44,731 nt of DNA from Terramyces sp. JEL0728. Lineage: Eukaryota; Chytridiomycota; Chytridiomycetes; Rhizophydiales; Terramycetaceae. Each line of letters opens with the position of its first letter. The first letter of the stretch is position 1. The position numbers and the translations under genes were made by a program. The notes beneath the pieces were generated by a model, which saw only the letters and a program-made list of their open reading frames with translations, did no database searches and was not told the DNA's origin. Location of the stretch: assembly GCA_027603945.1 (NCBI GenBank), contig JADIIU010000105.1:1-44731 (forward strand), in the 5' to 3' direction. Below are positions 1 to 9,525 of this stretch, piece by piece.

Positions 1-102
1 AAGATTTAATAAAGTAACATGCTCAAATTAACTAGTATCAAAGGAAATGAATAGACAAACTCTGAGCAGCATCATTTATTCACAAGACAAAGTAAATTGA
101 TA

Positions 103-1476
103 CTACTCGTCCCATTTGATTGCTGTGTTTTGCAAAATACTAGAAAGCAAATCTGATCCACACTTCCCAACATCGCCATAATTGATATCCAGTTTGCTTA
201 TTTTGGTAAGAGGCAGGTATTTACATATCACTTTCATTCCTTCATAATCCAAATGATTGCCCCTCAAATCAAGCTGTTTTAAATTGGTTTTTGTAAGGGC
301 CGACATTAATCTCTCCAGCCCCATTGTATTGACTGTGTCGGATATTCCAAACCCCACGAGTCGAAAATATTGTATATTGTCAGATATAATTATGCAGCAA
401 GCGTTACTATCATTGGATAATATAAATAGTTCTGTTACATTTGATTTAGATATAGCTTCAAGTAATGGCTTTGCATATTCTGGCCGAATTGGTAATCTCA
501 AACTGGTTAATTGGGAGTGTTCAACATTTTCATATAAATAATCCATCGTTTGCTGTCCTAGTATCGATGAACATTTGAATGTCGTTAGATTACACTGTCG
601 CAGATCTTTAAATAACCCTTGTAAATCTTCCTTTCCAAATTCATTGAAAGTGATATCCAATACTCGCAACCTTGATCCAACTATTCCGTGTGCCAAAGCT
701 TGAACTCCTTTGCTCCCAAATTCATTGCTTGAAAGTTGTAACAAGCTGACAAAAGTACCTGCAAGTATATGCGCAAGCGCGATTATCCCAACATCGCCAA
801 TCCTATTTGAAGAAAGGTCTAGATTTGTAACTTTACTACTTTCAAGTCCTTTGCAGAGTAGTATTAGTGAGTCTGAACATATTTTCAAACTATTCATTAT
901 TAATGTTGTAATATGTGACCTGGGTAAGAGTTCCAGCAGTGCATCCGTTAGCTCTTTGTCTAATTGGTCGTATACATGTAACGTTTTCAATTTAGTGAGA
1001 TTCTCGACTTTACCCAACAGCTTTTTCAAGCCTTTCCCCTCCAATCGTGTAATCAACGCGGTCACTTTGTTCAGCTCTATTAGCGGAGCAAATTCTCCAA
1101 CCTCCATATTGTTTGGAGAATATGTTTTCAAGCTGATGTGCGCGGGAAGAGATGCACAAAGCTGCTGAAACACTTGTGGAAAACATGAAATTTCATTAAA
1201 CTGTATTTTAAGCTCGGAAAACTCTTTGATTGCAGCTGGATTCCCCAGCACTCCTGCACCTACAAAAATATTCGGCCAGAAAGTTTTGAAATCCAGCTTT
1301 TGAAATAATTGAATGTAATAAAATCTGGAGCGTAGTTTCCTGTTTATATGAGATATTTTTATTAGATCCTTTTCTTTAAGGTAATAGAAAATGTATCCTT
1401 CGAGTATTTCTGGTGGTAGGTTTTCAACCATTTGATGTGTGGCGACCGAATATGCAGGAAAAAATGAATAGAGCAA
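103..1476 (-). CDS. F-box-like, leucine-rich-repeat (RNI-type) protein
   Basis: Single open frame of 457 codons. Residues about 16-60 (LPPEILEGYIFYYL followed by DLIKISHINRKLRS) fit an F-box. From about residue 140 on there are repeated LRR units of ribonuclease-inhibitor type (for example VTNLDLSSNRIGDVGIIALA, LKQLDLRGNHLDYEGM). Known family role: such F-box/LRR proteins are substrate adaptors of SCF ubiquitin ligases; the substrate here is unknown. The start may be the second Met (residue 16, MVENLPPE), which directly precedes the F-box. No intron is needed. The gene runs divergently from the GH76 gene. RanGAP-like LRR proteins are an alternative, but the N-terminal F-box argues against that. 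Confidence 0.75.
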   Translation of the reverse strand: MLYSFFPAYSVATHQMVENLPPEILEGYIFYYLKEKDLIKISHINRKLRSRFYYIQLFQKLDFKTFWPNIFVGAGVLGNPAAIKEFSELKIQFNEISCFPQVFQQLCASLPAHISLKTYSPNNMEVGEFAPLIELNKVTALITRLEGKGLKKLLGKVENLTKLKTLHVYDQLDKELTDALLELLPRSHITTLIMNSLKICSDSLILLCKGLESSKVTNLDLSSNRIGDVGIIALAHILAGTFVSLLQLSSNEFGSKGVQALAHGIVGSRLRVLDITFNEFGKEDLQGLFKDLRQCNLTTFKCSSILGQQTMDYLYENVEHSQLTSLRLPIRPEYAKPLLEAISKSNVTELFILSNDSNACCIIISDNIQYFRLVGFGISDTVNTMGLERLMSALTKTNLKQLDLRGNHLDYEGMKVICKYLPLTKISKLDINYGDVGKCGSDLLSSILQNTAIKWDE

Positions 1477-1588
1477 TCTACTTTGAATACAGACGGGTTA
1501 TAATCTGTCATTAGCACTGTATTAATAGTCAAACTACAGGGACGGCGTTCCGTATTGATGGTTTATTAGTCGCGAATAACTCTTATAA

Positions 1589-1863
1589 ATGAATTCCGAT
1601 ACGGAAGCAGATTCGAATATACTGGCGAAAAAGAACAGATGCACGAACGGAAAGTGTGTGCCATTCAGTGATAAACGGACCTCGGCAGCAAGCAATTCCT
1701 CTGGCTGGGGAAGAAGGCTATTTCAGGATTGCAATTGCCAAAAGTAATTTCGAATTTATGCAGCCCTGGATGGTGTCTTTGTCAGGAAAATCTTCAATGC
1801 AAGTTATGGTTGTGCAAGCTTGTTGGGCTCAACGTCGTGTGCTTCAAAGTTCAACTTTTTAGA
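1589..1863 (+). other. Upstream region of GH76 with a possible small Cys-rich exon
   Basis: The 387-nt gap 1477-1863 is the shared upstream region of two divergent genes. Within it an ATG at 1589 opens about 49 codons ending in DCNCQ, with CTNGKC earlier. The frame meets a good 20-nt intron (1740-1759, gtaatttcg...atgcag). Splicing leads into a frame reading NPGWCLCQENLQCK, which then runs into the GH76 frame. Coding status is unclear: it could be a small Cys-rich gene, an N-terminal extension of GH76, or 5' leader sequence. The GH76 signal peptide beginning at 1864 argues against a fusion. Confidence 0.25.
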
Positions 1864-3201
1864 ATGCTTCATGCTATAGAATTGCTTGCACTGCTGTCAC
1901 CGGCAACTGCCCTGGATTTGAACAGCCAACAATCCGTCCGTCAAGCCAATGTTCAAATTGCCAACAATTTAATGTCCTACTACACTCCAAACACACAAGG
2001 AGTAATTCCTGATTTTGGAGACTACCCTTGGTATGAAGGAGGAGTAATGTGGGGAGCAATGATGGAATTTATCAAAACCAGTGGAAATTCAACCTTCAGC
2101 ACGACAGTGGTTAATGCACTCACACTTGCTTCAGAAGGCTCTGTTGGGTCGTTTCTTACTTCAAACGAAAATAAAGGGAGTGTTTGGCTAGGAAGATGGA
2201 ATGACGATATTTTGTGGTGGGCAATGGGTGCTCTGGTAGGCACGGAAATGTATGGAGATGTAAAGATGCCTGGAGGTGTAAATTACTTGAAATTGGCAAC
2301 AAATACTTTTGACCAAGTATATTCATTCTTGGACAGCTCCTGTTCTGGAGGAATCATGTGGGCCAGAGACAAATCAAGCGCAAAATATGGCTACAAATCG
2401 ACAATTACTAATGCGCAAGAAATGATGTTTGGAGCAAGATTGTACTTGATTACCAAAGACACTAAATATTTGAATATCGCTAAACAGCTGTATTCTTGGC
2501 TGAAAATCCGATTAATCCAATCCGACTACACAATTTACGATGGAATCAATGTGAATTTAAAATGTGGAATGGTTGCAAAACAGCATTCTTATCTTAACGG
2601 CATGATCATGTCTGGTTTGGTTTACCTTGCACAAGCTACCGGCGATCAAAAGTACGCGACTGAAGCTGAATCTGTGTACCGTAAAGCAATTTCCTATTTT
2701 TCAAGAGATGGAGTAATTGCAGATGAATGTGAACCTAGTTGCGAATACGGACATGTGAGTTTCAAAGGTGTTTTCATCCGCGGAATAGGAGACTTGTACA
2801 CTTTTTCAACCAACTCAAAGTTGAAGGCTGATATCAAATCAATGCTTGGAAATACAATCAAAGGAATGCTCAACACTTGTGATTCTCAATTAAACTGTGG
2901 GAATTTGTGGTATTCCAACAAGAAGGAAACTGATGTTCATTACCAACTCAATGCTTTAGAGTTGATTACTGCATATGCAAAAACATTTGGGATTCTTGGG
3001 CCGAAAATGGCTCCTCCTACTCAAGCTGCAGTATTCCCAACCACGACCGCCAAGCCAAATTCCTTTGCAACCACTATACCACCAACGCAGTTTTTTGCAA
3101 CCACTACTGCAGCTACAACCAAACCAGCCCCTACTGCATCAAGCTCTCGCAATACCGGAGCTTCTTTCCTTTTGCTTTTGCTCATATTGGCAACCATTTA
3201 A
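1864..3201 (+). CDS. GH76 alpha-1,6-mannanase-like, GPI-anchored (Dcw1/Dfg5 type)
   Basis: A 445-residue protein. It starts with a secretion signal (MLHAIELLALLSPATA, mature end near LDLN), then a GH76 domain at about 20-375, then a Thr/Pro/Ala-rich linker, and a C-terminal hydrophobic tail after SSSRNTG that fits a GPI-attachment signal. The catalytic Asp pair of the family is visible as GRWNDDILWW (D114, D115). Yeast Dcw1/Dfg5 are thought to move GPI proteins from the membrane to cell-wall glucan; bacterial relatives cut alpha-1,6-mannan. I chose the ATG at 1864 because the signal peptide starts there, although the frame is open upstream to 1729. No intron. The product is expected at the cell surface. 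Confidence 0.88.
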   Translation: MLHAIELLALLSPATALDLNSQQSVRQANVQIANNLMSYYTPNTQGVIPDFGDYPWYEGGVMWGAMMEFIKTSGNSTFSTTVVNALTLASEGSVGSFLTSNENKGSVWLGRWNDDILWWAMGALVGTEMYGDVKMPGGVNYLKLATNTFDQVYSFLDSSCSGGIMWARDKSSAKYGYKSTITNAQEMMFGARLYLITKDTKYLNIAKQLYSWLKIRLIQSDYTIYDGINVNLKCGMVAKQHSYLNGMIMSGLVYLAQATGDQKYATEAESVYRKAISYFSRDGVIADECEPSCEYGHVSFKGVFIRGIGDLYTFSTNSKLKADIKSMLGNTIKGMLNTCDSQLNCGNLWYSNKKETDVHYQLNALELITAYAKTFGILGPKMAPPTQAAVFPTTTAKPNSFATTIPPTQFFATTTAATTKPAPTASSSRNTGASFLLLLLILATI

Positions 3202-3252
3202 ATAGAGTATATTTCAAGAATTGTTTTTATCAAGTAATGTGAACCGCCAACG

Positions 3253-3953
3253 TTATCCAAGCACAAGAGAGCCAAGGATCTGAGTGATTTTATCCTGCGC
3301 CAATTCAACAGCTACTCCTTTGACAATTTCTTTTCCCATCTCCACAACCTCACCAGCATTAAACAGCCAGGACGGTTTAAGACTATCTCTACTAACTTTG
3401 GTTTTCAATCGATGTCCAGCCAGGTTGGATACGCCAGTTTTTTGCAAATCCGATTCTTGCTCTTCAGTGATTTTTACAGTTTGCACTCTGTTTAATCCCA
3501 AAGCTGATATTTGTTTTTTTAGATTTCGTTTGCCGAGATGGTTGAATTCAACCACAACTGGATGGAACCCTCTATTGTTAAGCAAGAGTACCTCGTGCCT
3601 GCGACTACTAAATGGATCTTTTCTTTTGCAGAGCCAGAAACAGCGAGATTGAAATCGTCAATTGAAGCTGATTCCTCAATATCAGCCAATTTCACAGATA
3701 ATAATACCGTGCTGTACGGACAAATTGTGATTGATTTTTGCGATTTCGGCCTGATTGATAATGTAGTGTATTTCAAATTGTTTCCTCTTTCAATTGGATT
3801 CACCTGTGCTGATTTCATTGTTTTTAGAGCTTCGCAGTTGCATTTCTCTTCTCCGTCTTCAACTGGATTTGGTAAAAGGCAGTAGAACACTGTAATAACT
3901 TCTGATCCGGTATTTGTAAATGCAATCGAGTTGTTTAGGGGCAGAGCGTTCAT
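3253..3953 (-). CDS. Conserved-looking protein of unknown function, one 20-nt intron
   Basis: Two minus-strand frames (3953-3592 and 3571-3253) join across a 20-nt intron at 3572-3591 (gtactcttgcttaacaatag), giving 226 residues. The joined stretch reads VVAGTRGFHPVVVEFNH. I recognise no family. The N-terminal part looks beta-rich, and the C-terminal 100 residues are charged and probably partly helical. There is no signal peptide or membrane segment. The gene converges on GH76 and lies just downstream of APC4 on the same strand, about 58 nt from the APC4 stop. Confidence 0.6.
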
Positions 3954-4011
3954 GTATGGGTATTAATAAAATATTTCTGGAAAAATTTGAATGAAGCACT
4001 CGTAACAAAGT

Positions 4012-5410
4012 TTATTCAATGATATCATACAGCTCCAGAGAATAATCTCTTGCAAGTATAAACAAAACCTTTTTCTGCTGGTTGATTTTCAACGCAATAC
4101 CACCAGTCTCCTTGATTTCACTTATTGTACCATCAAAAAACAAAACTCTTTTTTCTGTCAGCAGGAATAATCCGTTATACCAATCTAAATCAACAACAGG
4201 CTCAATATCAAGAGCAGTCATACTTGCATCCAATTTCGTCATGTATAATCGATCATCGTACGAATACACAGTACCGTTAACAATATTAATCTAATTTAAA
4301 AACAAATACGAATTTTCCAGGGTATTCAAGCACTTTGGGTTCATAATCCGACAAGAAATCAAGCTGGCTGATACTAAACTCTACATTCTTGTCATACTCT
4401 ATAAACCAACTGCCCATTTCATTGATTTCGCCCAATGTCAAGTAAACTAAAAAATCACACTTGCCTTTAATTGACTTGAGGATAGTCTGGAAATCATGAG
4501 TAAAAACCAACACTAGTTTGTCCAGCTTTTTCAGTTTTGTTAATGTAGACATTTCAGCTATCGTGTTTTTGATTTCATAGTATAAATCCATTATTTCGGT
4601 TATTATAGATACTATTTTTTGGTAAATCGAATTGATGTTTCTTTGTATCGGCAAATATAGTTTTTGGTCTATTTTTGTTTGGCCATAAAGTACTTGTTTT
4701 TTCCACTCTAGTCGAGTTTTTAATGGTAATTTATCCTGCAGTGAGTTTGACTGTTTTTCATATAAATTCATCTCTGTATGGAATCTACTTGTCAATATCT
4801 ACTATTATTCCTTCAATTACCTTCAAGGAATGTGACTGCTCATCCAACAATTGCTTCTTTTTGGAATACAAAAGTAGAAAATCCAGATCATTCAAACTGT
4901 ACAGATGAATCTTGTCATTAATAATAATCAATTGATTGTCAAATAAATCCAGCTTCTGCGACTCTATTTTGATTTGTCTTATTAGCAGTGATTGGTTTAA
5001 GCGCAAGTAAACTGTATCCTTTGTTGCATAAATCAGCCTGCCGTTAGTGTTTTGCTACCTGATGTTATAACAATTCATACCTAGAATCAAAGATGTACTA
5101 CCTATAGATCAAAAAAAAAGCACCAGTCATAGCCATTAACCTGCTTCCATTCGCAATTCAAGACTCTTTCAACTTCAAACTCTGATACTTTCTTTCCACT
5201 CTCCAAATCATAGAAAGAAGCGCAAGTATCAAATACAACGAGATTTGCATTGTTTGAACAAGATAGAGAACCAGGAAAAGTGTGTACTGGCTCAAACAAT
5301 CTGTATAGAGTGGTTGTGTTTGTGGTTATTGTTAGGAGGTTGCGCTGGTTTATCCATTGTGCTTTGATTCTAGAATTAAACTTTTCTAAATGGAATAACT
5401 CCAACTCCAT
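4012..5410 (-). CDS. APC4: Anaphase-promoting complex subunit 4 (Apc4), short form
   Basis: Four exons: 5410-5124, 5037-4821, 4798-4310 and 4290-4012, with introns of 86, 22 and 19 nt; 423 residues. The N-terminus follows the Apc4 WD40 start (TTTLYRLFEPVHTFPG, then a segment like YDLESGKKVSEFEVERVLNCEW). The middle is helical and holds the Apc4-like CDFLVYLTLGEINEMGSW. The last exon ends in strand-rich sequence (KKVLFILARDYSLELYDI) like the family C-terminus. Apc4 is a scaffold of the APC/C ubiquitin ligase in the nucleus. It is about half the length of animal Apc4, which suggests reduction. The start chosen (Met at 5410) fits the family; an in-frame upstream Met lies at 5464. The 86-nt intron is described separately. 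The family call is by eye and moderately sure. Confidence 0.55.
5038..5123 (-). other. 86-nt intron built of four abutting GT...AG units
   Basis: Between APC4 exons 1 and 2. On the minus strand the interval splits exactly into 5123-5102 (22 nt), 5101-5081 (21), 5080-5059 (22) and 5058-5038 (21). Each unit starts with GT and ends with AG, so three AG|GT junctions sit inside. Candidate branch sites are ttgatc, ttgattc, tataac and cactaac. Removing all four restores the frame as a split TGG codon (tg|g). Every partial removal leaves an in-frame stop shortly afterwards. Confidence 0.7.
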
Positions 5411-5435
5411 TCTTTGGACAAGATTAAAAAAATGT

Positions 5436-6240
5436 TTATTCCAAGCAATAGTAAATGTCACCAACTAGTTTTAATTTCTTTATAGACACCAACCCATTCA
5501 AAACTAGCATCAAGCTACTGTAATCTACGTTAACAAAACTTACTTTGCTTTGAAGATTCTTGCAATTCTTTTACAGTAAACCCATCCTGCCTCCCAAGAA
5601 ACTTTTTATCTTCCAGCAACTCGTTGATTTCTTGTACAGTTTCATTGAAATAATTTAAACTGATTTTAGCCCTGGTATTTTGATCTAGTAAATTATATTC
5701 TGGCTCCAATTTTTCAATGCTCTTTTCAAAAGAAAAAGAGAGACTGTTTGAGCTGAATCTTTCAGAGATTAATTCCAGTCCAAGTGTAGAGAGCCCGATT
5801 GATTCGATATTGTCTTTGTTGAATTTAGGTTCTTTAGGTTCTTTAGGTTCCTCGATACTCTTTACTTTCTCGATACTCTTTTCTTTAATTGCTTCTTTTA
5901 TTATTCCAGATTGCTGCAAGAGTGGTAATAAGCAATCAAGTTGCAGCTGTAAAGAATTAAACGCTTCATTTGCTTTATCAAATAAATTAATTCTCTTCGT
6001 GTCTTTGATTTGTACAGTTGGCAAGTTTAATTCTCCTTTGGTTTTTAATTCACTGATTTCGTATTCTAAATCCTGTGCCTGGTTTTCCAGTTGAGAGATT
6101 AGTTTTAGCATTTTCGGACAAGGTATTATAATCAAGCTTGTGGATTTATTCAATAAACTGTAGGCGACACTACCAACTTTCATAGATTTACTCAAATTTA
6201 AAGTTGTGTCAGAAAGATCTATCATAACTGGCTGAACCAT
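5436..6240 (-). CDS. Helical/coiled-coil protein of unknown function
   Basis: Two exons (6240-5544 and 5524-5436) around a 19-nt intron (gtaagttttgttaacgtag); 261 residues. Splicing replaces an immediate stop with 30 more residues ending DIYYCLE. Residues about 45-75 (LISQLENQAQDLEYEISELK) form a coiled coil. A short KEPKEPK-type low-complexity run sits near residue 130. I recognise no family. The stop at 5436 lies only 25 nt upstream of the APC4 ATG on the same strand, so the APC4 promoter and 5' leader must lie inside this gene or the two are co-transcribed. Confidence 0.6.
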
Positions 6241-6555
6241 CCAAAAACAATCTCAAGCCAACAATTAATAATATTCAATAGTTTATTTACAGCAAAAAGT
6301 CAATAAAACAACAACCAAACTTTCAACACAACCAGCCAGGCAGCTAGTTAATGCATATTCACTAGAGCAATTGATTTTAGAGCAATCGATGTTAGGGCAA
6401 CAATATTCTCTTTTGGTATTTTCATTTACATCCATTGAAAATACAAGGCTTTGAAATCTTTTTTAAGTGTCAATTTGGCTGTGCTCTTTGAATAGACAAC
6501 AAAAAGATCTGAGCTTATTTACACAAACGGTAAAACTACAATAAATAAATCACTC
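6241..6555. other. Intergenic, 315 nt
   Basis: Upstream region of the minus-strand helical-protein gene and downstream flank of the Cys-rich gene at 6556. Apart from a short 15-nt tandem repeat at 6363-6400, I see no gene or RNA. Confidence 0.5.
6363..6400. repeat. Short tandem repeat, period 15, about 2.5 copies
   Basis: Units tagagcaattgattt, tagagcaatcgatgt and a decayed third copy starting tagggcaac. It lies upstream of the helical-protein gene. Confidence 0.6.
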
Positions 6556-6795
6556 TTATTCACAACAGTCAAACACTCCACCACAAATAGATTCAAAACA
6601 CTTGAAAAAACAGCTATCAATACAACAAAAACAAACTCCGATAGCACAGAAACTGTTACAGCAGCAATCACCAAAGCAATTTGCGCAATTGTAGCAACCA
6701 CGCTTAGCCTTCAACCGGTGCGAACTTGTTGTTCGTTTATAATCCATTCTTTCATGCTTTGGCTTTGTATCAATCTTCATCACAATCGGTTCCAT
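6556..6795 (-). CDS. Small Cys-rich protein, 79 aa (copy A)
   Basis: The basic N-terminal third is followed by a C-terminal domain with about 16 cysteines in 47 residues (CYNCANCFGDCCC, CAIGVCFCCIDSC, ending CGGVFDCCE). It is a clear paralogue of the ORF at 7060-7320; both share RxKAK/RIQAK, CANC, CAIG, CFCCIDSCFF and CFES. There is no signal peptide, so the protein is probably cytosolic or membrane-associated through palmitoylated or hydrophobic Cys stretches (inference). The Cys density recalls metallothioneins and other Cys-rich palmitoylated proteins, but I recognise no family. Confidence 0.65.
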   Translation of the reverse strand: MEPIVMKIDTKPKHERMDYKRTTSSHRLKAKRGCYNCANCFGDCCCNSFCAIGVCFCCIDSCFFKCFESICGGVFDCCE

Positions 6796-7059
6796 TTTGC
6801 ATGGCTTAAACCGTGGACTATTTATCTGAAATTAGCCAGCTCACAGATAAAAGGTAAATGATCGGAAGGCTGGTAGGTTTTGAGATCCTTTTGTTCATCT
6901 TAAAGGTACCCTGGTAACATAATAGGCAGGGGTATCACAATTGTTTTGCTGACTAAATGACTCGATGGTGACATGTCAAATTGGCACATGCCATGGAAAA
7001 ATGTGAGAACACTAGTAGATCAAAGATCCATTAAATAAATATATTACAAGTAAACGCTC

Positions 7060-7320
7060 TTACTCACTGCAGCCAAATATTCCACCACACAGAGATTCAA
7101 AACACACAAAAAAGCAACTGTCAATACAACAAAAACAAGCGCCAATAGCACAGTACCCATCGCAGCAACACAGTTCGCCAATACAATTAGCACAAGTGTA
7201 GCATCGCTGCTTAGCTTGAATTCGATGTTGGCTACAAGTACGTTTAATACCACTCGCATCCAAAGTAGTCTTCATTTCCATTTTAGGATGTGGCAGTTTC
7301 ATTATAATTGGATCCTTCAT
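7060..7320 (-). CDS. Small Cys-rich protein, 86 aa (copy B)
   Basis: Paralogue of 6556-6795, about 265 nt upstream on the same strand. The Cys spacing is almost identical (CYTCANCIGELCCC, CAIGACFCCIDSC, CFESLCGGIFGC). The N-terminus begins MKDPIIMKL against MEPIVMKI in copy A, so the duplication covers the whole protein. Conservation of the reading frame and Cys pattern while the rest diverges supports a real gene despite its size. Function unknown. Confidence 0.68.
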   Translation of the reverse strand: MKDPIIMKLPHPKMEMKTTLDASGIKRTCSQHRIQAKQRCYTCANCIGELCCCDGYCAIGACFCCIDSCFFVCFESLCGGIFGCSE

Positions 7321-7485
7321 TTCATGGTGTTGGATTTCACGGGTTTTTATGGGATATGCCAGCCATCAATTTGGTGCAACACTAGTTTGTGGAAAACCAA
7401 AAAAGCAAGATTTACATAAAGAGCCTTGAAATATACCAAAGCGGTTGGTTATTGCTTTTTATAACGACATAAAAGTATTACAAGG

Positions 7486-8067
7486 TTAAAATCTACATTC
7501 GCCAAATATCATGCAAAAACAGCACAAGATATTGCAACAATCCTCGTGACAAATAACACTACAGCAATCTTCATGGCAAATACAAGTCACACAATCGCAA
7601 ATCCATTGGCAGTCTGCATCACAGCACGTATGGCAATCGTTACAGTCGGGACAAATTACACACGAGCAATTTGCGTTTGAGCGATGTGGTTCACAGCAAG
7701 AGTTACAGTCAATAAGACAGCAACAAGTCGTGTTATTACCATGGCCATGACGATGCGATTCAGGAATAATTACAGGTGTAGTTGTCCATGGTTCAATTGG
7801 TCCAAATAATGGTGTATTGGCTCTACCCTTTCCTTTTGGATCTGAGTGACTCTCTTTCGAAGGGTCTGGGAGGGTTTGCGACGATTCGCCGTGTCGTATA
7901 CTTGGTTCATCCTGTGGTATGCTTGCTTCATTATTTGGTAACGGCCTGGTCCTAGGGTTGTGTGGGGCAATGGTTGCATATGCAGGCGGTTCACCTTCAT
8001 CCATCTCAACTGTTACATCGGACACTGATCTCTGTTCTGGAGTATCATCTTGCTTCCCCTTTTCCAT
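7486..8067 (-). CDS. Proline-rich N-terminus with very Cys-rich C-terminus, 193 aa
   Basis: Residues 1-110 are disordered and Pro/Ser-rich, with a PPxY-type motif (EPPAYAT) that in other proteins binds WW domains of Nedd4/Rsp5 ligases. Residues about 113-190 hold about 30 cysteines, including a short internal repeat (CHEDCCSVI then CHEDCCNIL) and DCNDCHTCC. A GHGNN/HRHGHG patch precedes the Cys block. It lies beside the two smaller Cys-rich genes on the same strand and may be a longer, diverged member. It could be a metal binder or palmitoylated adaptor (inference). I recognise no family. Confidence 0.65.
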   Translation of the reverse strand: MEKGKQDDTPEQRSVSDVTVEMDEGEPPAYATIAPHNPRTRPLPNNEASIPQDEPSIRHGESSQTLPDPSKESHSDPKGKGRANTPLFGPIEPWTTTPVIIPESHRHGHGNNTTCCCLIDCNSCCEPHRSNANCSCVICPDCNDCHTCCDADCQWICDCVTCICHEDCCSVICHEDCCNILCCFCMIFGECRF

Positions 8068-8458
8068 GATTCTTTTTCTTGTTTAGTTTCATTTTATAAG
8101 GAAGCTCCGCCATAAGTACAAAGGTTTCGTTCCAAAGACAACCCCAAAAAGAGTAACGGTTAGTTTAGGTACTTTTGAAGCAAAAGATTTAAATCTGGCT
8201 GTTTTCTTTTGGTTTTGAAATTATACTGTTGCTAGTCTCAAATTGTATTTCCCAGACATTGCTGGTGGTAGTACTCTTGTGCGTGGCCTGTCAAGGATAA
8301 TCCCATCATCAGAAACAAAAGGAATCTGCTGTATATTTCTACATTTTAATGAATTATAAAGAAAAAGTCGAGACCAAAAGTCCAATGCCAGTTTGAATCT
8401 GTTGATTGAACCATCAGTTAAATGACATTCAAATAACCTCACAAAAAAAAAGCAAATC
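8068..8458. other. Divergent intergenic region, 391 nt
   Basis: Lies between the 193-aa Cys-rich gene (-) and the ketoacyl-CoA reductase (+), and probably holds both promoters. A minus-strand ORF (8221-8460) crosses it but was not accepted. Confidence 0.45.
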
Positions 8459-9455
8459 ATGAATTTCGAATTCAAAAATTTACTGAATTTCGATATAAAC
8501 CCAATGTTCTGGCACAACGTCGTACACCTGATCGGATTGATGTTCTTGGCAACGATCGGAGTCAACATCTTCAAGGCAATCTTGAATCTGTCTTTTTGGA
8601 ATGCTTATGATTTGAAAACAGACAAGAAAGATCAGTGGGCTGTGGTTACTGGAGCATCAGATGGGATCGGAAAAGAATTCTCCTTACAACTAGCTTTGAA
8701 AGGGTACAATATCGTTTTATTGGCTCGGTCTGAAGATAAAATGAAGGAAATCGGAGAGAAAATCAAGAAATTAGGACATGAATCAATTGTCTACAAGTTT
8801 GACTTTGCAAATGCAACTGAAAAGGACTGGGAAAAGTTGGCAGACAAGCTCAATTCTTTGGATGTCAAGGTATTGGTAAACAACGTTGGTGTTTCTCACG
8901 ATTTCCCAGTTTCATTTTTGGAGGAAGATCCTGAACGTATTGAACGTATCATGCAAGTCAATGTCCACTCCTTAATGAAAATGTGCCGTATGGTTATTCC
9001 GCAAATGGTTGAAAAGAAGAGAGGATTGGTTTTAAATATGGGAAGTATGTCTGGCAAAATCCCATCAGTAATTAGTAATAACATAGGGATTATTGTCTAC
9101 CTATGCCGCCTCAAAAGCATTTGTATCCTCATTCTCTCAAGGGTTAGCAATGGAAGTACATAAACAAAATGTCCACGTTGAACACATTAATCTCTACTTT
9201 GTTCAAACTGCAATGTCAAAGATTAGAAAATCGTCGTTCTTTGTTCCAACCCCAAGAAAATTCGTTGCTTCTGTGTTGCACTCTTGCGGATCTTCCATCA
9301 ATTCCACCCCGTATGCTCCTCATGCTTTAATTAACTTTGTTTTGGATTGGTTTGTCCCTGAAACTTTCAAGATTGATACCAGTTTTACTATGCATCAAGA
9401 AATCCGTGAGAAGGCATTGAAGAAAAAGTTGAGGGAAGCCAAGAAGGACCAATAA
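8459..9455 (+). CDS. IFA38: Very-long-chain 3-ketoacyl-CoA reductase / 17-beta-HSD12 type SDR
   Basis: Two exons (8459-9067 and 9087-9455) around a 19-nt intron (gtaattagtaataacatag); 325 residues. An N-terminal membrane segment (HLIGLMFLATIGVNIF) precedes the Rossmann fold with TGASDGIG (from residue 64) and NNVG. The intron lies exactly between the catalytic Ser region (MGSMSGKIPS) and the YAASK motif, and splicing gives SGKIPSGLLSTYAASKAF as in the family. The enzyme reduces 3-ketoacyl-CoA with NADPH in the ER fatty-acid elongation cycle. The C-terminal KKK/RxxKKD tail fits ER retention. The stop is about 70 nt from the convergent AHD-PH gene. Confidence 0.9.
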
Positions 9456-9525
9456 ATATTTCGTAGTTTGGAGATCCAGTTTGAACTAGCATCTTATGAC
9501 TGAAAAGCAACAAACAGCTGATTTA

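Noticed and set aside
710..1168. 152-codon plus-strand ORF
   Set aside because: Antisense to the LRR gene; Ser/Leu-rich shadow of the repeats.
8221..8460. Minus-strand ORF (79 codons) ending PPAMSGKYNLRLATV
   Set aside because: Its ATG interleaves with the reductase ATG in one CATG, leaving no room for either promoter, and no family is recognisable. It is more likely chance in the divergent upstream region.
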